A stretch of DNA of 19,361 bases. It comes from Chitinophagales bacterium (GTDB lineage Bacteria; Bacteroidota; Bacteroidia; Chitinophagales; BACL12). The notes below the pieces were generated by a model, which was given only the letters and a program-made list of their open reading frames with translations, had not been told where the DNA came from and searched no databases. Below, one piece after another: positions 8,487 to 16,765 of the stretch. The translations under genes were made by a program, and so were the position numbers. The first letter of the stretch is position 1. Each line of letters starts with the position of its first letter. The stretch covers positions 1 to 19,361 of the forward strand of contig JACMJP010000527.1 in assembly GCA_014380545.1 (NCBI GenBank), in the 5' to 3' direction.

Positions 8487-10067
8487 TTATTCAATAATAA
8501 TTTTTCTTACTATCATTTTGTCTGCATCGCTGGCCTTTAAAAAATAAACCCCGCTTGTAAATTTACCAACGTCTATATTAAAACTACCCTTGTAATGCAG
8601 ATCAAGCATTTCTTCTACTACAATTTCTCCCAGCGTATTTTGCAAAATAACCCTGTCAAAAGTTTCTGCTGAATTATTTTCTATCGTTATAAAATCATTC
8701 GCCGGGTTGGGATAAATATAAATTGCATTTTCTAAATCAGTAATTGCTTCGGGCATAAGAGGCAGATGTTTTATTTTCACTTTAAACAACCTGTTACTTG
8801 CAATGCTGGGTGTAAAGTTTGGAATAAATGCTTTAATACCTCCGTAAATATATCCTGCATCATATTCGCCATTCAGTTCATGCAATTTTATGATGCCATT
8901 ATGATAGTGCGCAATGGTTTCATTCAAATTAAAAATTGCATTGCTTCCCAGTAACGCATCAAAAGAAATTGGTAGAACAATTTGTTCACTGGTTCCGTCG
9001 GCATATCTTATTAAAGTAGTAATATCATTTATAAAAGGAATATTCAGGTCTTCTTCAATGGTACTGTCTCCTTCATTAAAATAATATTGGCTCATGCCGC
9101 CGAAAAATGTTGCATAAAAGATATTGGTACTTGAATCAAACACACTTAAAACGGGACAGGTATAATTATTAAATTTATGTTGGAAGGAAATATCTTCAAA
9201 ATATGTTCCATCATTATTAAAATAAATATTATGCAACCAGGGAAAATCACCATCATGCTGAAAAACACCCGAATAAACCGCTAACCCTTCTTCTTCATCC
9301 GGAAACATTATTGGTTCAAAATTCAGATCACGGCGATGAAATAAAATTGTATCAGTAATTATTTCAGCATCACTTATGCTTAATGTTGTTCCATCATCAT
9401 TTAATTTGAATTTGCGCAATGCATTTGTATATTGCTGTGTAAAAGATGGTGTTGCAGGTTTTGTATAACTTCCGGTAAAATTATGCCCGCCAAATAAATA
9501 AATCTCATCATCCAATATTTCAATTTCACCTCCACATACCTGGAATAAAGAATCTTCTAATTTCCTGAATGCAGGAGAAGGATCTTCATCATTCATTAAA
9601 ATATCATCCAGCATATCAAGATCAATTGCAATTAATGAAGGAAAAGTAATTTTATTTCCACCAATTGAATCTTTTCCATAACCACCAATAACATATAAAT
9701 AATTATCCCGCTGAAAATATTGAGGGTTTGCGCTGCGTAATTGATTTGAAATATCAAGCGGTAAATTATAAATACTTTCACTCCACTGTTCACCCGTTGC
9801 AGGATCATACATGCGTATGAAATGATTTGCATCAGTTACAGGAAACGGATCAGGTGGTAAAAAAGCATGTAATCCGTCTGCTCTGCCACAAACAATTATC
9901 CATCTGTTATCCCATTTCCCGTAAGCAAAAGAATGTAAACCTGACCAGTCATCATACGTCATCTCTTCAAGTGAAATAGCAAATGGCGGTTGTGTTGCCT
10001 GCGAAAATGCAGGCTGTATGTGTAGTTGGACAAAAAATAACAAAATAAATACACTCCATTTTTTCAT
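8487..10067 (-). CDS. Kelch-like beta-propeller T9SS surface protein
   Basis: This is a 526-residue protein. I chose ATG at 10067 because MKKWSVFILLFFVQLHIQPA starts a clear signal peptide, with cleavage expected after AFS (Ser22, before Gln23); the longer frame to 10121 adds 18 residues that would break this pattern. The body contains kelch-like strands YLYVIGGY (123-130) and IYLFGGHNF (189-197) and further aromatic, Gly-rich strands to about 440, consistent with a beta-propeller. The C-terminus from IYIYPNPANDFITIE (about 455) to VRKIIIE is a T9SS type A sorting domain with GVYFLK. No enzyme motif is seen. It is divergent from dnaN and interrupts what would otherwise be a gldFG-DUF4340-dnaN run. 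The ligand or role is unknown. Confidence 0.85.
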   Translation of the reverse strand: MKKWSVFILLFFVQLHIQPAFSQATQPPFAISLEEMTYDDWSGLHSFAYGKWDNRWIIVCGRADGLHAFLPPDPFPVTDANHFIRMYDPATGEQWSESIYNLPLDISNQLRSANPQYFQRDNYLYVIGGYGKDSIGGNKITFPSLIAIDLDMLDDILMNDEDPSPAFRKLEDSLFQVCGGEIEILDDEIYLFGGHNFTGSYTKPATPSFTQQYTNALRKFKLNDDGTTLSISDAEIITDTILFHRRDLNFEPIMFPDEEEGLAVYSGVFQHDGDFPWLHNIYFNNDGTYFEDISFQHKFNNYTCPVLSVFDSSTNIFYATFFGGMSQYYFNEGDSTIEEDLNIPFINDITTLIRYADGTSEQIVLPISFDALLGSNAIFNLNETIAHYHNGIIKLHELNGEYDAGYIYGGIKAFIPNFTPSIASNRLFKVKIKHLPLMPEAITDLENAIYIYPNPANDFITIENNSAETFDRVILQNTLGEIVVEEMLDLHYKGSFNIDVGKFTSGVYFLKASDADKMIVRKIIIE

Positions 10068-10072
10068 CGCAT

Positions 10073-10080
10073 CAAAGATA
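10073..10080 (-). promoter_or_regulatory. -7 box TATCTTTG upstream of the Kelch-like gene
   Basis: A perfect match to the Bacteroidota -7 consensus TAnnTTTG, read on the minus strand, ends 5 nt before the ATG at 10067. If used, transcription would start at or next to the start codon, giving a nearly leaderless mRNA. No well-spaced -33 TTG is visible, so the call is tentative. Confidence 0.45.
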
Positions 10081-10125
10081 ATTTGTAATCCACCATCTGT
10101 TGAAAACAATATTACACTCAATGTT

Positions 10126-10133
10126 TACCTTTG
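10126..10133 (+). promoter_or_regulatory. -7 box TACCTTTG upstream of dnaN
   Basis: A perfect TAnnTTTG match lies 25 bp upstream of the dnaN ATG (10159). A TTG at 10100-10102 lies 23 bp before it, a little further than the usual spacing of the -33 element. This would give dnaN a short leader of about 20 nt. Confidence 0.55.
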
Positions 10134-10158
10134 TTCACTTAATGGTAAAATTTATAGC

Positions 10159-11277
10159 ATGAAATTTATTGTCAGCACCACTTCTTTATTGCGCAACCTT
10201 CAATTAGTGAACGGAGTAGTAAACACAAATACAGTACTTCCAATATTAGAAGATTTTTTATTTGTAATAGAAAAAAATAAACTTACAATTTCAGGAACTG
10301 ATCTTGAAACTTCTATTGCAACCACAATGGAAATTGAATCGAAAGCAAATGGGAAAGTTGCTATACCGGCAAAAATTTTGGTGGAATATTTAAAAACATT
10401 ACCTGAACAACCTTTAACAATTTCTATTGACGATGAATCATTTGCTGTTGAGATCACAACCGATAGAGGAAAATACAAATTAAACGGAGAAACCGGAAGC
10501 GATTTTCCAAGAATACCTGCTGCTGATAATGTGGAGGAATTAACTTTGAGTACAGCGGTGCTGCAAAAAGCAATTAATAAAACAATCTTTGCTGTTAGCA
10601 ATGATGAATTGCGCCCACAAATGACAGGTGTTTATTTTCAATTAAATAATGAAGGAATAACGTTTGTTGCCACGGATGCACATAAATTAGTAAAATATAA
10701 AAGGACAGATGTTCAGGCGGTATCATCAACATCATTTATTGTTCCTAAAAAAGCCCTGACATTATTAAAATCAATATTACCATCAGAAGATACACAGGTA
10801 AAGATTTCTTACAACAGTAGCAATGCTTTCTTTAAGTATAATAATGTAAGTTTAATTTGCCGTTTAATTGATGCAAAATATCCGGATTATAATGCAGTGA
10901 TACCCACTGAAAATCCAAACCAGTTGAACCTGAACCGTGCAGATATTTTAAATACCCTGCGCCGTGTTATGATATTTAGTAATAAAACAACCCACCAGGT
11001 AATATTAAAAATTAACGGCAACCAGCTAAATGTGCAGGCACAGGATCTTGATTTCAGCAACGAGGCTAATGAAATACTCGATTGTCAGTATTCAGGGGCT
11101 GACATGGAGATTGGGTTTAATGCAAAATTCCTGTCAGAAATGTTAAGTGCTATGGATAATGAAGAAGTAAAGCTTGAATTATCAACCCCAACAAGAGCTG
11201 GCATACTATTGCCGACAGAAACTGAATCAGGTGAGGACCTGCTTATGCTTGTAATGCCGGTAATGCTTAGTGTTTAA
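10159..11277 (+). CDS. dnaN: DNA polymerase III beta subunit (sliding clamp)
   Basis: This is a 372-residue protein, the usual length for the clamp. The start MKFIVSTTSLLRNLQLVNGV is typical of DnaN; the open frame upstream to 10018 is antisense to the Kelch-like gene and is excluded. Three clamp domains are covered. FVATDAHKLVKY and the C-terminal LVMPVML are conserved clamp segments; the latter corresponds to the C-terminal strand of the protein-binding pocket. Function (known): the homodimeric ring around DNA that gives polymerase III its processivity and recruits repair and replication partners. A perfect -7 box lies upstream, so it is probably transcribed on its own and not from the gldFG promoter, since an opposite-strand gene lies between. 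Confidence 0.98.
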   Translation: MKFIVSTTSLLRNLQLVNGVVNTNTVLPILEDFLFVIEKNKLTISGTDLETSIATTMEIESKANGKVAIPAKILVEYLKTLPEQPLTISIDDESFAVEITTDRGKYKLNGETGSDFPRIPAADNVEELTLSTAVLQKAINKTIFAVSNDELRPQMTGVYFQLNNEGITFVATDAHKLVKYKRTDVQAVSSTSFIVPKKALTLLKSILPSEDTQVKISYNSSNAFFKYNNVSLICRLIDAKYPDYNAVIPTENPNQLNLNRADILNTLRRVMIFSNKTTHQVILKINGNQLNVQAQDLDFSNEANEILDCQYSGADMEIGFNAKFLSEMLSAMDNEEVKLELSTPTRAGILLPTETESGEDLLMLVMPVMLSV

Positions 11278-11432
11278 TGGTTTTGTTAGGGTGCTTCTGA
11301 GCTGGATGAAATAAGTAGGACTATTTATTGACATTCTATCTGCTGTAATTCTCACAACCTATTAACTTTTCACATCTTTCAAACCTTCTGAACTTTAAAT
11401 TTTTAGTTCTTCAAATCTTCCTTTCTATCCCC

Positions 11433-11440
11433 TATCTTTG
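11433..11440 (+). promoter_or_regulatory. -7 box TATCTTTG upstream of the foldase gene
   Basis: A perfect TAnnTTTG match lies 45 bp upstream of the ATG at 11486, within the 208-bp gap after dnaN. No clear -33 TTG is visible at the expected distance; the upstream sequence is merely T-rich. Confidence 0.5.
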
Positions 11441-11485
11441 CCGTCCGTTTTATTCACGGAATTAATTTAAAAACACAAAAATAAT

Positions 11486-13684
11486 ATGGGTATTATTTCA
11501 ACACTCAGAAACAAATCATGGATCGTACTGATTTTTATCGCCCTGGCATTAATAAGCTTTTTGGTGATGAGTGTATTCAATTCCAACAGTAATATGATCG
11601 GCAATAAACACAACGAATTCGCTTCCGTTAACGGAAAAGAAATAACCCCTCAGGAATTTGATGCAAAATCAAGCGAAGTATTATTACAGTATCTTACACA
11701 AAGCCGCCAATACACAAATTATAAATACGGAAAATTCCCGATTGACCAGCAAACAGAAAATCAAATAAAAGAACAGGCATGGACAAACCTGCTAAATGAA
11801 TCTCTTATTGATGCTGAGTTAGAAAAACTCGGATTGCAGGTAACGCAGGAGGAGGTAAACAATCTTGTTTATGGAAATGATCCCCATCCCTATTTCGCAA
11901 GTTATTACAGTGCATTATCAGCAGATGGAAAATATGATCCTGCAAAAGTGGGTCAATATTTTCAGCAGGTAAGTAACCAGGAAGTATGGCAGCAAAACCC
12001 TCAGGCGGAAGAAGAGTATTACAATTTTGTTATGCGGGAAAAACTTGCAAAGCAGGATTATATGCAAACTAAATACACTTCATTATTTACCAAAGCTGAT
12101 TACGTTCCGCAATGGATGATCAAAAGGGATTATGAGGTGAAGAACCGCCGTGTAAATTTTGATTTTGTTGATATACCATATGCAACAATTCCTGATTCAA
12201 CTGTGCAGGTTACTGAAAAAGACATGAAAGATTATTTTGAACGCAATAAAAATAAATTCAAACAGAAAACGGATAGCCGTGTTGTGGAATATGTCGTTTG
12301 GGATTTTATTCCTACCCCGCAGGATAGCCTTGCAATTCTTACAAAACTGAATGAATCAGTAACTAAAATGCAGGAAGCAAAAAATGATTCAACATATATT
12401 TCCATTCATTCAGAAGATCCGCAAAAAGTTGAAGGCATTTATCAAAGCAGAATTAATCTTTATGATGCAGGAATTGATTCTTCTATAGTTGATTCTATTT
12501 TTATGAAACAAAAAGGTTCTTTAGTTGGGCCATACTTTGAAAATGGATATTATAAAGTAGCAAGCATTCGTGAAAGGGAAAATATGCCCGACAGCACAGA
12601 TGTACGGCATATTTTAGTTGCAGTACAAACAGCAGAGGGTGGACTTGATACAGCAGCATCAAAAATTTTAGCTGACAGCATCCTTACTGCAATAAGAGGC
12701 GGAGCAGCATTTGATTCCCTTGCGATAAAATATTCACAAGACGGCTCAGGAGCTAAGGGTGGAGAATTAGGATGGAGCACACCTGCAACAAACTATGTAA
12801 AACCATTTAAAGACTATGTTTTTAAAACAGGAAGAGTTGGCGAATACGAAATTGTTAAAGTAAGTTACGGCTACCATATTATTAATATTAAAGAACAAAA
12901 AGATCGGAGAGATTATGTTCAGCTTTATTATTTGAGTAAAGAAATTCAGCCGGGTAAAATAACTTCTGATAGTACAGATCTGATAGCGAGTGAATTTTTC
13001 GAAAATCATCAAACCGCAGAAAGCTTTGAGCAGGGTATAAAAGAAAATAATTTACAAAAACGTACAACTCCGCCTTTAAATAAAAATCAATTTGAAATAA
13101 CGGGTTTACCTGAATCAAAACAAATCATTAACTGGGCTTTCAATGCGGAAAAGGGACAATTTGAATATTTCAATACAACAACAAACCAGGTAGTAATAGC
13201 TCATTTAAAAGATGTGCGCAACAAAGGTATTCCTGAAATGGAAGATGTTGAAGAACAGGTGCGGGCTGAAACAATACAGGAATTAAAAGGAAAACAGCTT
13301 TCTCAAAAATTACAGGATGCATTAAAAAATAGCAGTGATCTTACAAGTGTTGCGCAGGCAGTAGGTTCAACAGTTAAAAGTTCACAGAATGCAAGCCTGG
13401 GTTCTGCATCTGCACCAGGTGTGGGTCGTGAGGCAAAATTAGTTGGAGTTGTAATGGCAACTGAACAGTCAAAACAAACAAAAGTTGTTGCCGGAAACAG
13501 ATCAGTATATGTTGCAAATATTACCGGCATTACTGAACCTGTACCAACTGAAGACTATAGCTTAAATATGAATCAGCTAATATATAGTATGCGTACAAGA
13601 CTTGGCGGACAGAACGGGCAAAATGCCATTACGAATCTTGTAGATAAAGCTGATGTGGTTGATAACAGGAATTTATATCAATAA
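11486..13684 (+). CDS. Membrane-anchored PpiD/SurA-like peptidyl-prolyl isomerase
   Basis: This is a 732-residue protein. One N-terminal TM (about 11-30) anchors it, with the bulk predicted periplasmic. A SurA/PpiD-type helical N-domain follows (ASVNGKEITPQEFDAKSS near 47-64, then a long helical region to about 230). A PpiC rotamase domain lies at about 367-470, with VRHILV, AFDSLAIKYSQDGS, GGELGWS and YGYHIINI as its diagnostic strands. The arrangement of an N-terminal TM with a parvulin domain in mid-protein matches PpiD. Known role: a chaperone for proteins emerging from the Sec translocon into the periplasm, with or without isomerase activity. This would suit a cell exporting many beta-rich T9SS proteins. 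It is preceded by a -7 box and followed 6 nt after its stop by a long hairpin. Confidence 0.9.
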   Translation: MGIISTLRNKSWIVLIFIALALISFLVMSVFNSNSNMIGNKHNEFASVNGKEITPQEFDAKSSEVLLQYLTQSRQYTNYKYGKFPIDQQTENQIKEQAWTNLLNESLIDAELEKLGLQVTQEEVNNLVYGNDPHPYFASYYSALSADGKYDPAKVGQYFQQVSNQEVWQQNPQAEEEYYNFVMREKLAKQDYMQTKYTSLFTKADYVPQWMIKRDYEVKNRRVNFDFVDIPYATIPDSTVQVTEKDMKDYFERNKNKFKQKTDSRVVEYVVWDFIPTPQDSLAILTKLNESVTKMQEAKNDSTYISIHSEDPQKVEGIYQSRINLYDAGIDSSIVDSIFMKQKGSLVGPYFENGYYKVASIRERENMPDSTDVRHILVAVQTAEGGLDTAASKILADSILTAIRGGAAFDSLAIKYSQDGSGAKGGELGWSTPATNYVKPFKDYVFKTGRVGEYEIVKVSYGYHIINIKEQKDRRDYVQLYYLSKEIQPGKITSDSTDLIASEFFENHQTAESFEQGIKENNLQKRTTPPLNKNQFEITGLPESKQIINWAFNAEKGQFEYFNTTTNQVVIAHLKDVRNKGIPEMEDVEEQVRAETIQELKGKQLSQKLQDALKNSSDLTSVAQAVGSTVKSSQNASLGSASAPGVGREAKLVGVVMATEQSKQTKVVAGNRSVYVANITGITEPVPTEDYSLNMNQLIYSMRTRLGGQNGQNAITNLVDKADVVDNRNLYQ

Positions 13685-13690
13685 TATCCA

Positions 13691-13737
13691 TTACCTGTAA
13701 CGATAAACTTTCTTCCGGCGTTTATCGTTACAGGTAA
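13691..13737. repeat. 18-bp perfect inverted repeat after the foldase gene
   Basis: TTACCTGTAACGATAAAC (13691-13708) and its exact complement (13720-13737) flank an 11-nt centre. The repeat starts 6 nt after the foldase stop and ends 11 nt before the GTG start of the next gene. No T-run follows on either strand, so it is not a textbook terminator. As RNA it would be a strong hairpin that could protect or attenuate the transcript. Confidence 0.9.
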
Positions 13738-13748
13738 AAATTCAATCA

Positions 13749-14267
13749 GTGGAGTTAATAAATAAAGTAGCACAAAGCGGTATTTTATCTTTCGATCTTG
13801 AGGAATATTTTCCAAAAGAAGAAATTGTAGTGTTTGATCTGAAAGAATATTTATTCCGTGGGTTAATACTAAAAGAAAAAGATTTTCGTGAGGCCCTTGT
13901 ACAAATTGACTGGAAAACATTTTCAAACAAATATCTTACAATTACATGCAGTGCCGATGCAATTATCCCTCAGTGGGCATACATGCTTGTAAGTGTATAT
14001 GCGCAACCCCATGCTAAAGCAATTTATTTCGGAACAAAGCAAGAAGCGTTAAAATCAATTTATTTTCAAACAATAAATAGTATTGATGTTGAACAATACC
14101 GGGACCAGAGAGTTGTTGTAAAAGGATGTAGTGATAAGCCTGTACCGCCTGATGCATATGTATATGTAACAAATATTTTAAGACCTGTTGCAAAAAGTAT
14201 TATGTATGGTGAGCCCTGTTCAACAGTACCATTATTTAAAAGAAAAGAAATAGTAAAATCAGTATAA
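13749..14267 (+). CDS. DUF2480-family cytoplasmic protein
   Basis: This is a 172-residue soluble protein with no signal peptide or TM. The opening ELINKVAQSGILSFDLEEY, then FDLKEYLFRGLILKEKDFREAL and CSADAIIPQWAYMLV, match what I know of the DUF2480 family, which is common in Bacteroidota and has no assigned function. The start is GTG at 13749; the family's usual N-terminus begins at just this point. Three Cys residues (in ITCSAD, KGCSDK and EPCSTV) are spread along the chain and could in principle bind metal, but this is speculation. It follows the foldase gene after a hairpin, and its stop TAA abuts the GTG start of the lytic transglycosylase, so these two are translationally coupled. Confidence 0.8.
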   Translation: MELINKVAQSGILSFDLEEYFPKEEIVVFDLKEYLFRGLILKEKDFREALVQIDWKTFSNKYLTITCSADAIIPQWAYMLVSVYAQPHAKAIYFGTKQEALKSIYFQTINSIDVEQYRDQRVVVKGCSDKPVPPDAYVYVTNILRPVAKSIMYGEPCSTVPLFKRKEIVKSV

Positions 14268-15227
14268 GTGAAACCCGTACATTACATATTAATTGGTGCC
14301 GTTGCGGGAATATTGCTTGTAACATTTTTATCCTATTCGCCAACTGATACATTGGCAAATACAAATAATGTATCATCAACGGATACATTGCAAAGCCTCG
14401 GCAATGAGACAACAATGGCAAAATATTTCGCCATTAAGTTACCAAAACAATTAACCTTTGCAGGTGAAGATGTGCCTATGCATGATTTTGAAGTTAGAGA
14501 AAGATTAGACCGTGAATTATTAGTAAATACTTATTGGCATAGTAACACATTACAGAATTTAAAATTAGCACATCGCTGGTTTCCCCAAATAGAAAAGATA
14601 TTTGCCGAAAACGGCATACCTGATGATTTTAAATACATAGCGCTTGCTGAAAGCGGTTTACGCAATGTCATATCTCCTGCAAAAGCTGAGGGTATCTGGC
14701 AATTCCTTTCTGAAACCGGAAAACAATATGGATTGAGAATTAATGGTGAAGTAGATGAAAGATATGATATTGAAAAAGCTACTTATGCAGCTGTAAAATA
14801 TTTTAAAGAAGCGCAATCAAAATTTAATAACTGGACCTTGTCAGCGGCATCTTACAATGCAGGAATAGGAGGAATTGAAAATAATTTGGAATACCAAAAA
14901 GTAAATAATTATTATGATCTGTATCTGAATGCAGAAACATCAAGATATATTTTCCGCATCCTTGCATTTAAAGTTATTTATGAGAATACTGAAAAATTTG
15001 GATTTATGCTCGATGATGAAGATCTCTATCAGCCGCTTGAATATAAAATTGTTGATGTAAATGAAAGTATCTCAAATCTGTCTGATTTTGCTATCATAAA
15101 TAATACGAATTATAAAATGCTGAAATATTATAATCCCTGGTTACAATCTACTTCACTCACAGTTAAAAACGGTGAAAAATATATCATTAAACTTCCTGAT
15201 GCAGGTGAAAAAGCCAGTGAAAAATAA
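14268..15227 (+). CDS. Membrane-linked MltD-like lytic transglycosylase
   Basis: This is a 319-residue protein. An N-terminal hydrophobic segment (about 5-22) acts as a signal or anchor; there is no lipobox Cys. The SLT/GH23 domain spans about 100-235. The catalytic Glu is E128 in ALAESGL, followed by AEGIWQF (140-146) and SYNAG (195-199), as in MltD-type enzymes. Known reaction: non-hydrolytic cleavage of the MurNAc-GlcNAc bond of peptidoglycan, giving 1,6-anhydroMurNAc ends. The C-terminal part (about 265-315, KMLKYYNPWLQ and NGEKYIIKLP) looks like a degenerate LysM-type tail; no full LysM repeat is seen. GTG at 14268 directly follows the TAA of the DUF2480 gene. Confidence 0.9.
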   Translation: MKPVHYILIGAVAGILLVTFLSYSPTDTLANTNNVSSTDTLQSLGNETTMAKYFAIKLPKQLTFAGEDVPMHDFEVRERLDRELLVNTYWHSNTLQNLKLAHRWFPQIEKIFAENGIPDDFKYIALAESGLRNVISPAKAEGIWQFLSETGKQYGLRINGEVDERYDIEKATYAAVKYFKEAQSKFNNWTLSAASYNAGIGGIENNLEYQKVNNYYDLYLNAETSRYIFRILAFKVIYENTEKFGFMLDDEDLYQPLEYKIVDVNESISNLSDFAIINNTNYKMLKYYNPWLQSTSLTVKNGEKYIIKLPDAGEKASEK

Positions 15228-15279
15228 ACACTCTACTTTTCTCACAGTTTTAATATTCTAAATATTTGCTGAATTCTTG

Positions 15280-15287
15280 TATTTTTG
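15280..15287 (+). promoter_or_regulatory. -7 box TATTTTTG upstream of the glycosyltransferase unit
   Basis: A perfect TAnnTTTG match lies 17 bp before the ATG at 15305. The only nearby TTTG (15265-15268) is 11 bp upstream, too close for a standard -33 element, so the call rests on the -7 box and on its place in a 77-bp gap. Confidence 0.5.
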
Positions 15288-15304
15288 GCGACAGCCATTT
15301 ATAC

Positions 15305-16024
15305 ATGCAGATAAAAAAATTAAGCGTACTTGTTCCCGCATATAATGAAGAGAATACAATAGAAATAATTCTCTCAACACTCCTGCAGGTAAAATTGGAA
15401 CAGGATATAAAAATGGAAATTATTGTCGTGAATGATTGTTCAAAAGATCATACAGCAGAAAAATTAAATACTTTCTTACAACAAAACCCTAACGCAGATA
15501 TAAAAATCTTTCATCATGAAAAAAATAAAGGAAAGGGAGCAGCATTACATACTGCTATTCAGCATACAACGGGCGATTATATGATTGTGCAGGACGCTGA
15601 CCTTGAGTATGATCCCAATGAATTTAATATATTATTGCAACCTGTTTTAAAAGGAAAGGCTGATGTTGTTTACGGTTCAAGGTTTATGGGTGGAAATGCA
15701 CATCGTATTTTATTTTTCTGGCACTCATTAGGAAATAAAATGCTAACATTCTTTTCTAATGTTTTCAGTAATTTAAATTTAACTGATATGGAAACCTGTT
15801 ATAAATTGATAAGTGCAGATATCTTTAAAAACTTAAAGCTGAAAGAAAAACGTTTTGGGTTTGAACCGGAAGTAACACAGAAATTAGCCAATATAAAAAA
15901 TATTCGTATTTATGAAGTTGGCATTTCTTATTATGGTAGAACTTATGCAGAAGGGAAAAAAATAAACTGGAAAGATGGCTTCAGGGCGTTGTATTGTATT
16001 TTAAAATATGGTTTGTTTAAATAA
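15305..16024 (+). CDS. GT2 glycosyltransferase, DPM1/polyprenyl-phosphate sugar synthase-like
   Basis: This is a 239-residue GT-A enzyme. Motifs: VLVPAYNEE (8-16), IVVNDCSKD (40-48), NKGKGAA (74-80) and the metal-binding DAD (97-99). The C-terminal YYGRTYAEGKKI then WKDGFRALY is characteristic of bacterial DPM1-like enzymes that load a sugar onto a polyprenyl phosphate. No TM is present, so it acts at the inner face of the membrane. I chose ATG at 15305 because the family begins just before this VPAYNEE strand; the TTG at 15266 would add 13 unlikely residues and cover the -7 box. The donor sugar cannot be told. It heads a unit with a second GT2 and a large membrane protein, which may use the lipid-linked sugar. 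Confidence 0.88.
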   Translation: MQIKKLSVLVPAYNEENTIEIILSTLLQVKLEQDIKMEIIVVNDCSKDHTAEKLNTFLQQNPNADIKIFHHEKNKGKGAALHTAIQHTTGDYMIVQDADLEYDPNEFNILLQPVLKGKADVVYGSRFMGGNAHRILFFWHSLGNKMLTFFSNVFSNLNLTDMETCYKLISADIFKNLKLKEKRFGFEPEVTQKLANIKNIRIYEVGISYYGRTYAEGKKINWKDGFRALYCILKYGLFK

Positions 16025-16764
16025 GAATACTTCATCAACTGAATTACTCAACACTTGATATCATTTTACCCTGTTATAATCCTCCTGTAAACTGGAATGA
16101 AATAGTAATTACATCGTATAAAGAAATTTGCAAAGCACTTCCTGAAATAAAAATACAATTGATACTCGTAAATGATGGTCCTTCTGTTTCTGTAACAGAT
16201 ATCGCAGTTAGTTTTATCAAAAACGCCGTTCCTATTTTTCAACACATTCAATATCAACAAAACAAAGGAAAGGGTTATGCCCTGCGAAAAGGCGTTGAAA
16301 GGTCAACAGCGGAAATTTGTATTTATACAGATATTGATTTTCCGTACACCATCGAAAGTTTTTTAAAAATATTTAATATACTCAGAAAAGATGACAGCGA
16401 TATAGTGGCAGGAATAAAAAATAAGACCTATTATACGAATGTTCCTGCTATCAGGAAATTCATTTCAAAATTTCTTCGTTCAGTATCAGCATTTTTCCTG
16501 CGTATAAAAATTACTGACACACAATGCGGATTAAAAGGCTTTAATGAGAAGGGAAAACAAATATTTTTACAAACAACTATTAATCGTTACCTCTTCGACC
16601 TTGAATTTATTTTTCTGGCATCCCGGCGAAAAGAAATAAAATTAGTACCTGTTGAAATTTCATTGCGTCAGGGAGTGGAGTTTACAAAATTACCTTACAA
16701 ATTATTGTTTACTGAGATGCGTAACTTCCTGAAAATTGTTTTGCGTAGTATTTTTGCCCGCTGA
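16021..16764 (+). CDS. GT2 glycosyltransferase with no canonical start codon
   Basis: Read from ATA at 16021, this is 247 residues of a GT-A enzyme. LDIILPCYNPPVNW (about 12-25) is the first nucleotide-binding strand, LILVNDGP the second, then NKGKGYALRKG and the metal-binding YTDIDFPY. TDTQCGLKGF and the late ELEFIFLA-like segment (FDLEFIFLA) fit the polyprenyl-type GT2 pattern. The frame is closed upstream by TAA at 16018-16020, and the first ATG, GTG or TTG is TTG at 16159, which would remove the first strand. ATA at 16021 sits in ATAA, overlapping the stop of the preceding gene exactly as an ATGA overlap would. So either a rare start (ATA, or CTG 16039, ATC 16060, ATT 16063) is used, or one base is wrong or mutated. 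The gene ends 1 bp before the next start. Confidence 0.82.
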   Translation: MRILHQLNYSTLDIILPCYNPPVNWNEIVITSYKEICKALPEIKIQLILVNDGPSVSVTDIAVSFIKNAVPIFQHIQYQQNKGKGYALRKGVERSTAEICIYTDIDFPYTIESFLKIFNILRKDDSDIVAGIKNKTYYTNVPAIRKFISKFLRSVSAFFLRIKITDTQCGLKGFNEKGKQIFLQTTINRYLFDLEFIFLASRRKEIKLVPVEISLRQGVEFTKLPYKLLFTEMRNFLKIVLRSIFAR

Positions 16765-16765
16765 T

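Noticed and set aside
10200..10601. 133-codon antisense open frame inside dnaN
   Set aside because: It lies wholly opposite the sure dnaN gene and has no recognisable features; likewise the other antisense frames inside the large surface-protein and foldase genes.
16010..16030. Programmed -1 frameshift fusing the two GT2 genes
   Set aside because: The new frame has a TAA at 16018-16020 just before the junction, the bases GTTTAAA are not a good slippery heptamer in the reading frame used, and each gene is a complete GT2 by itself.
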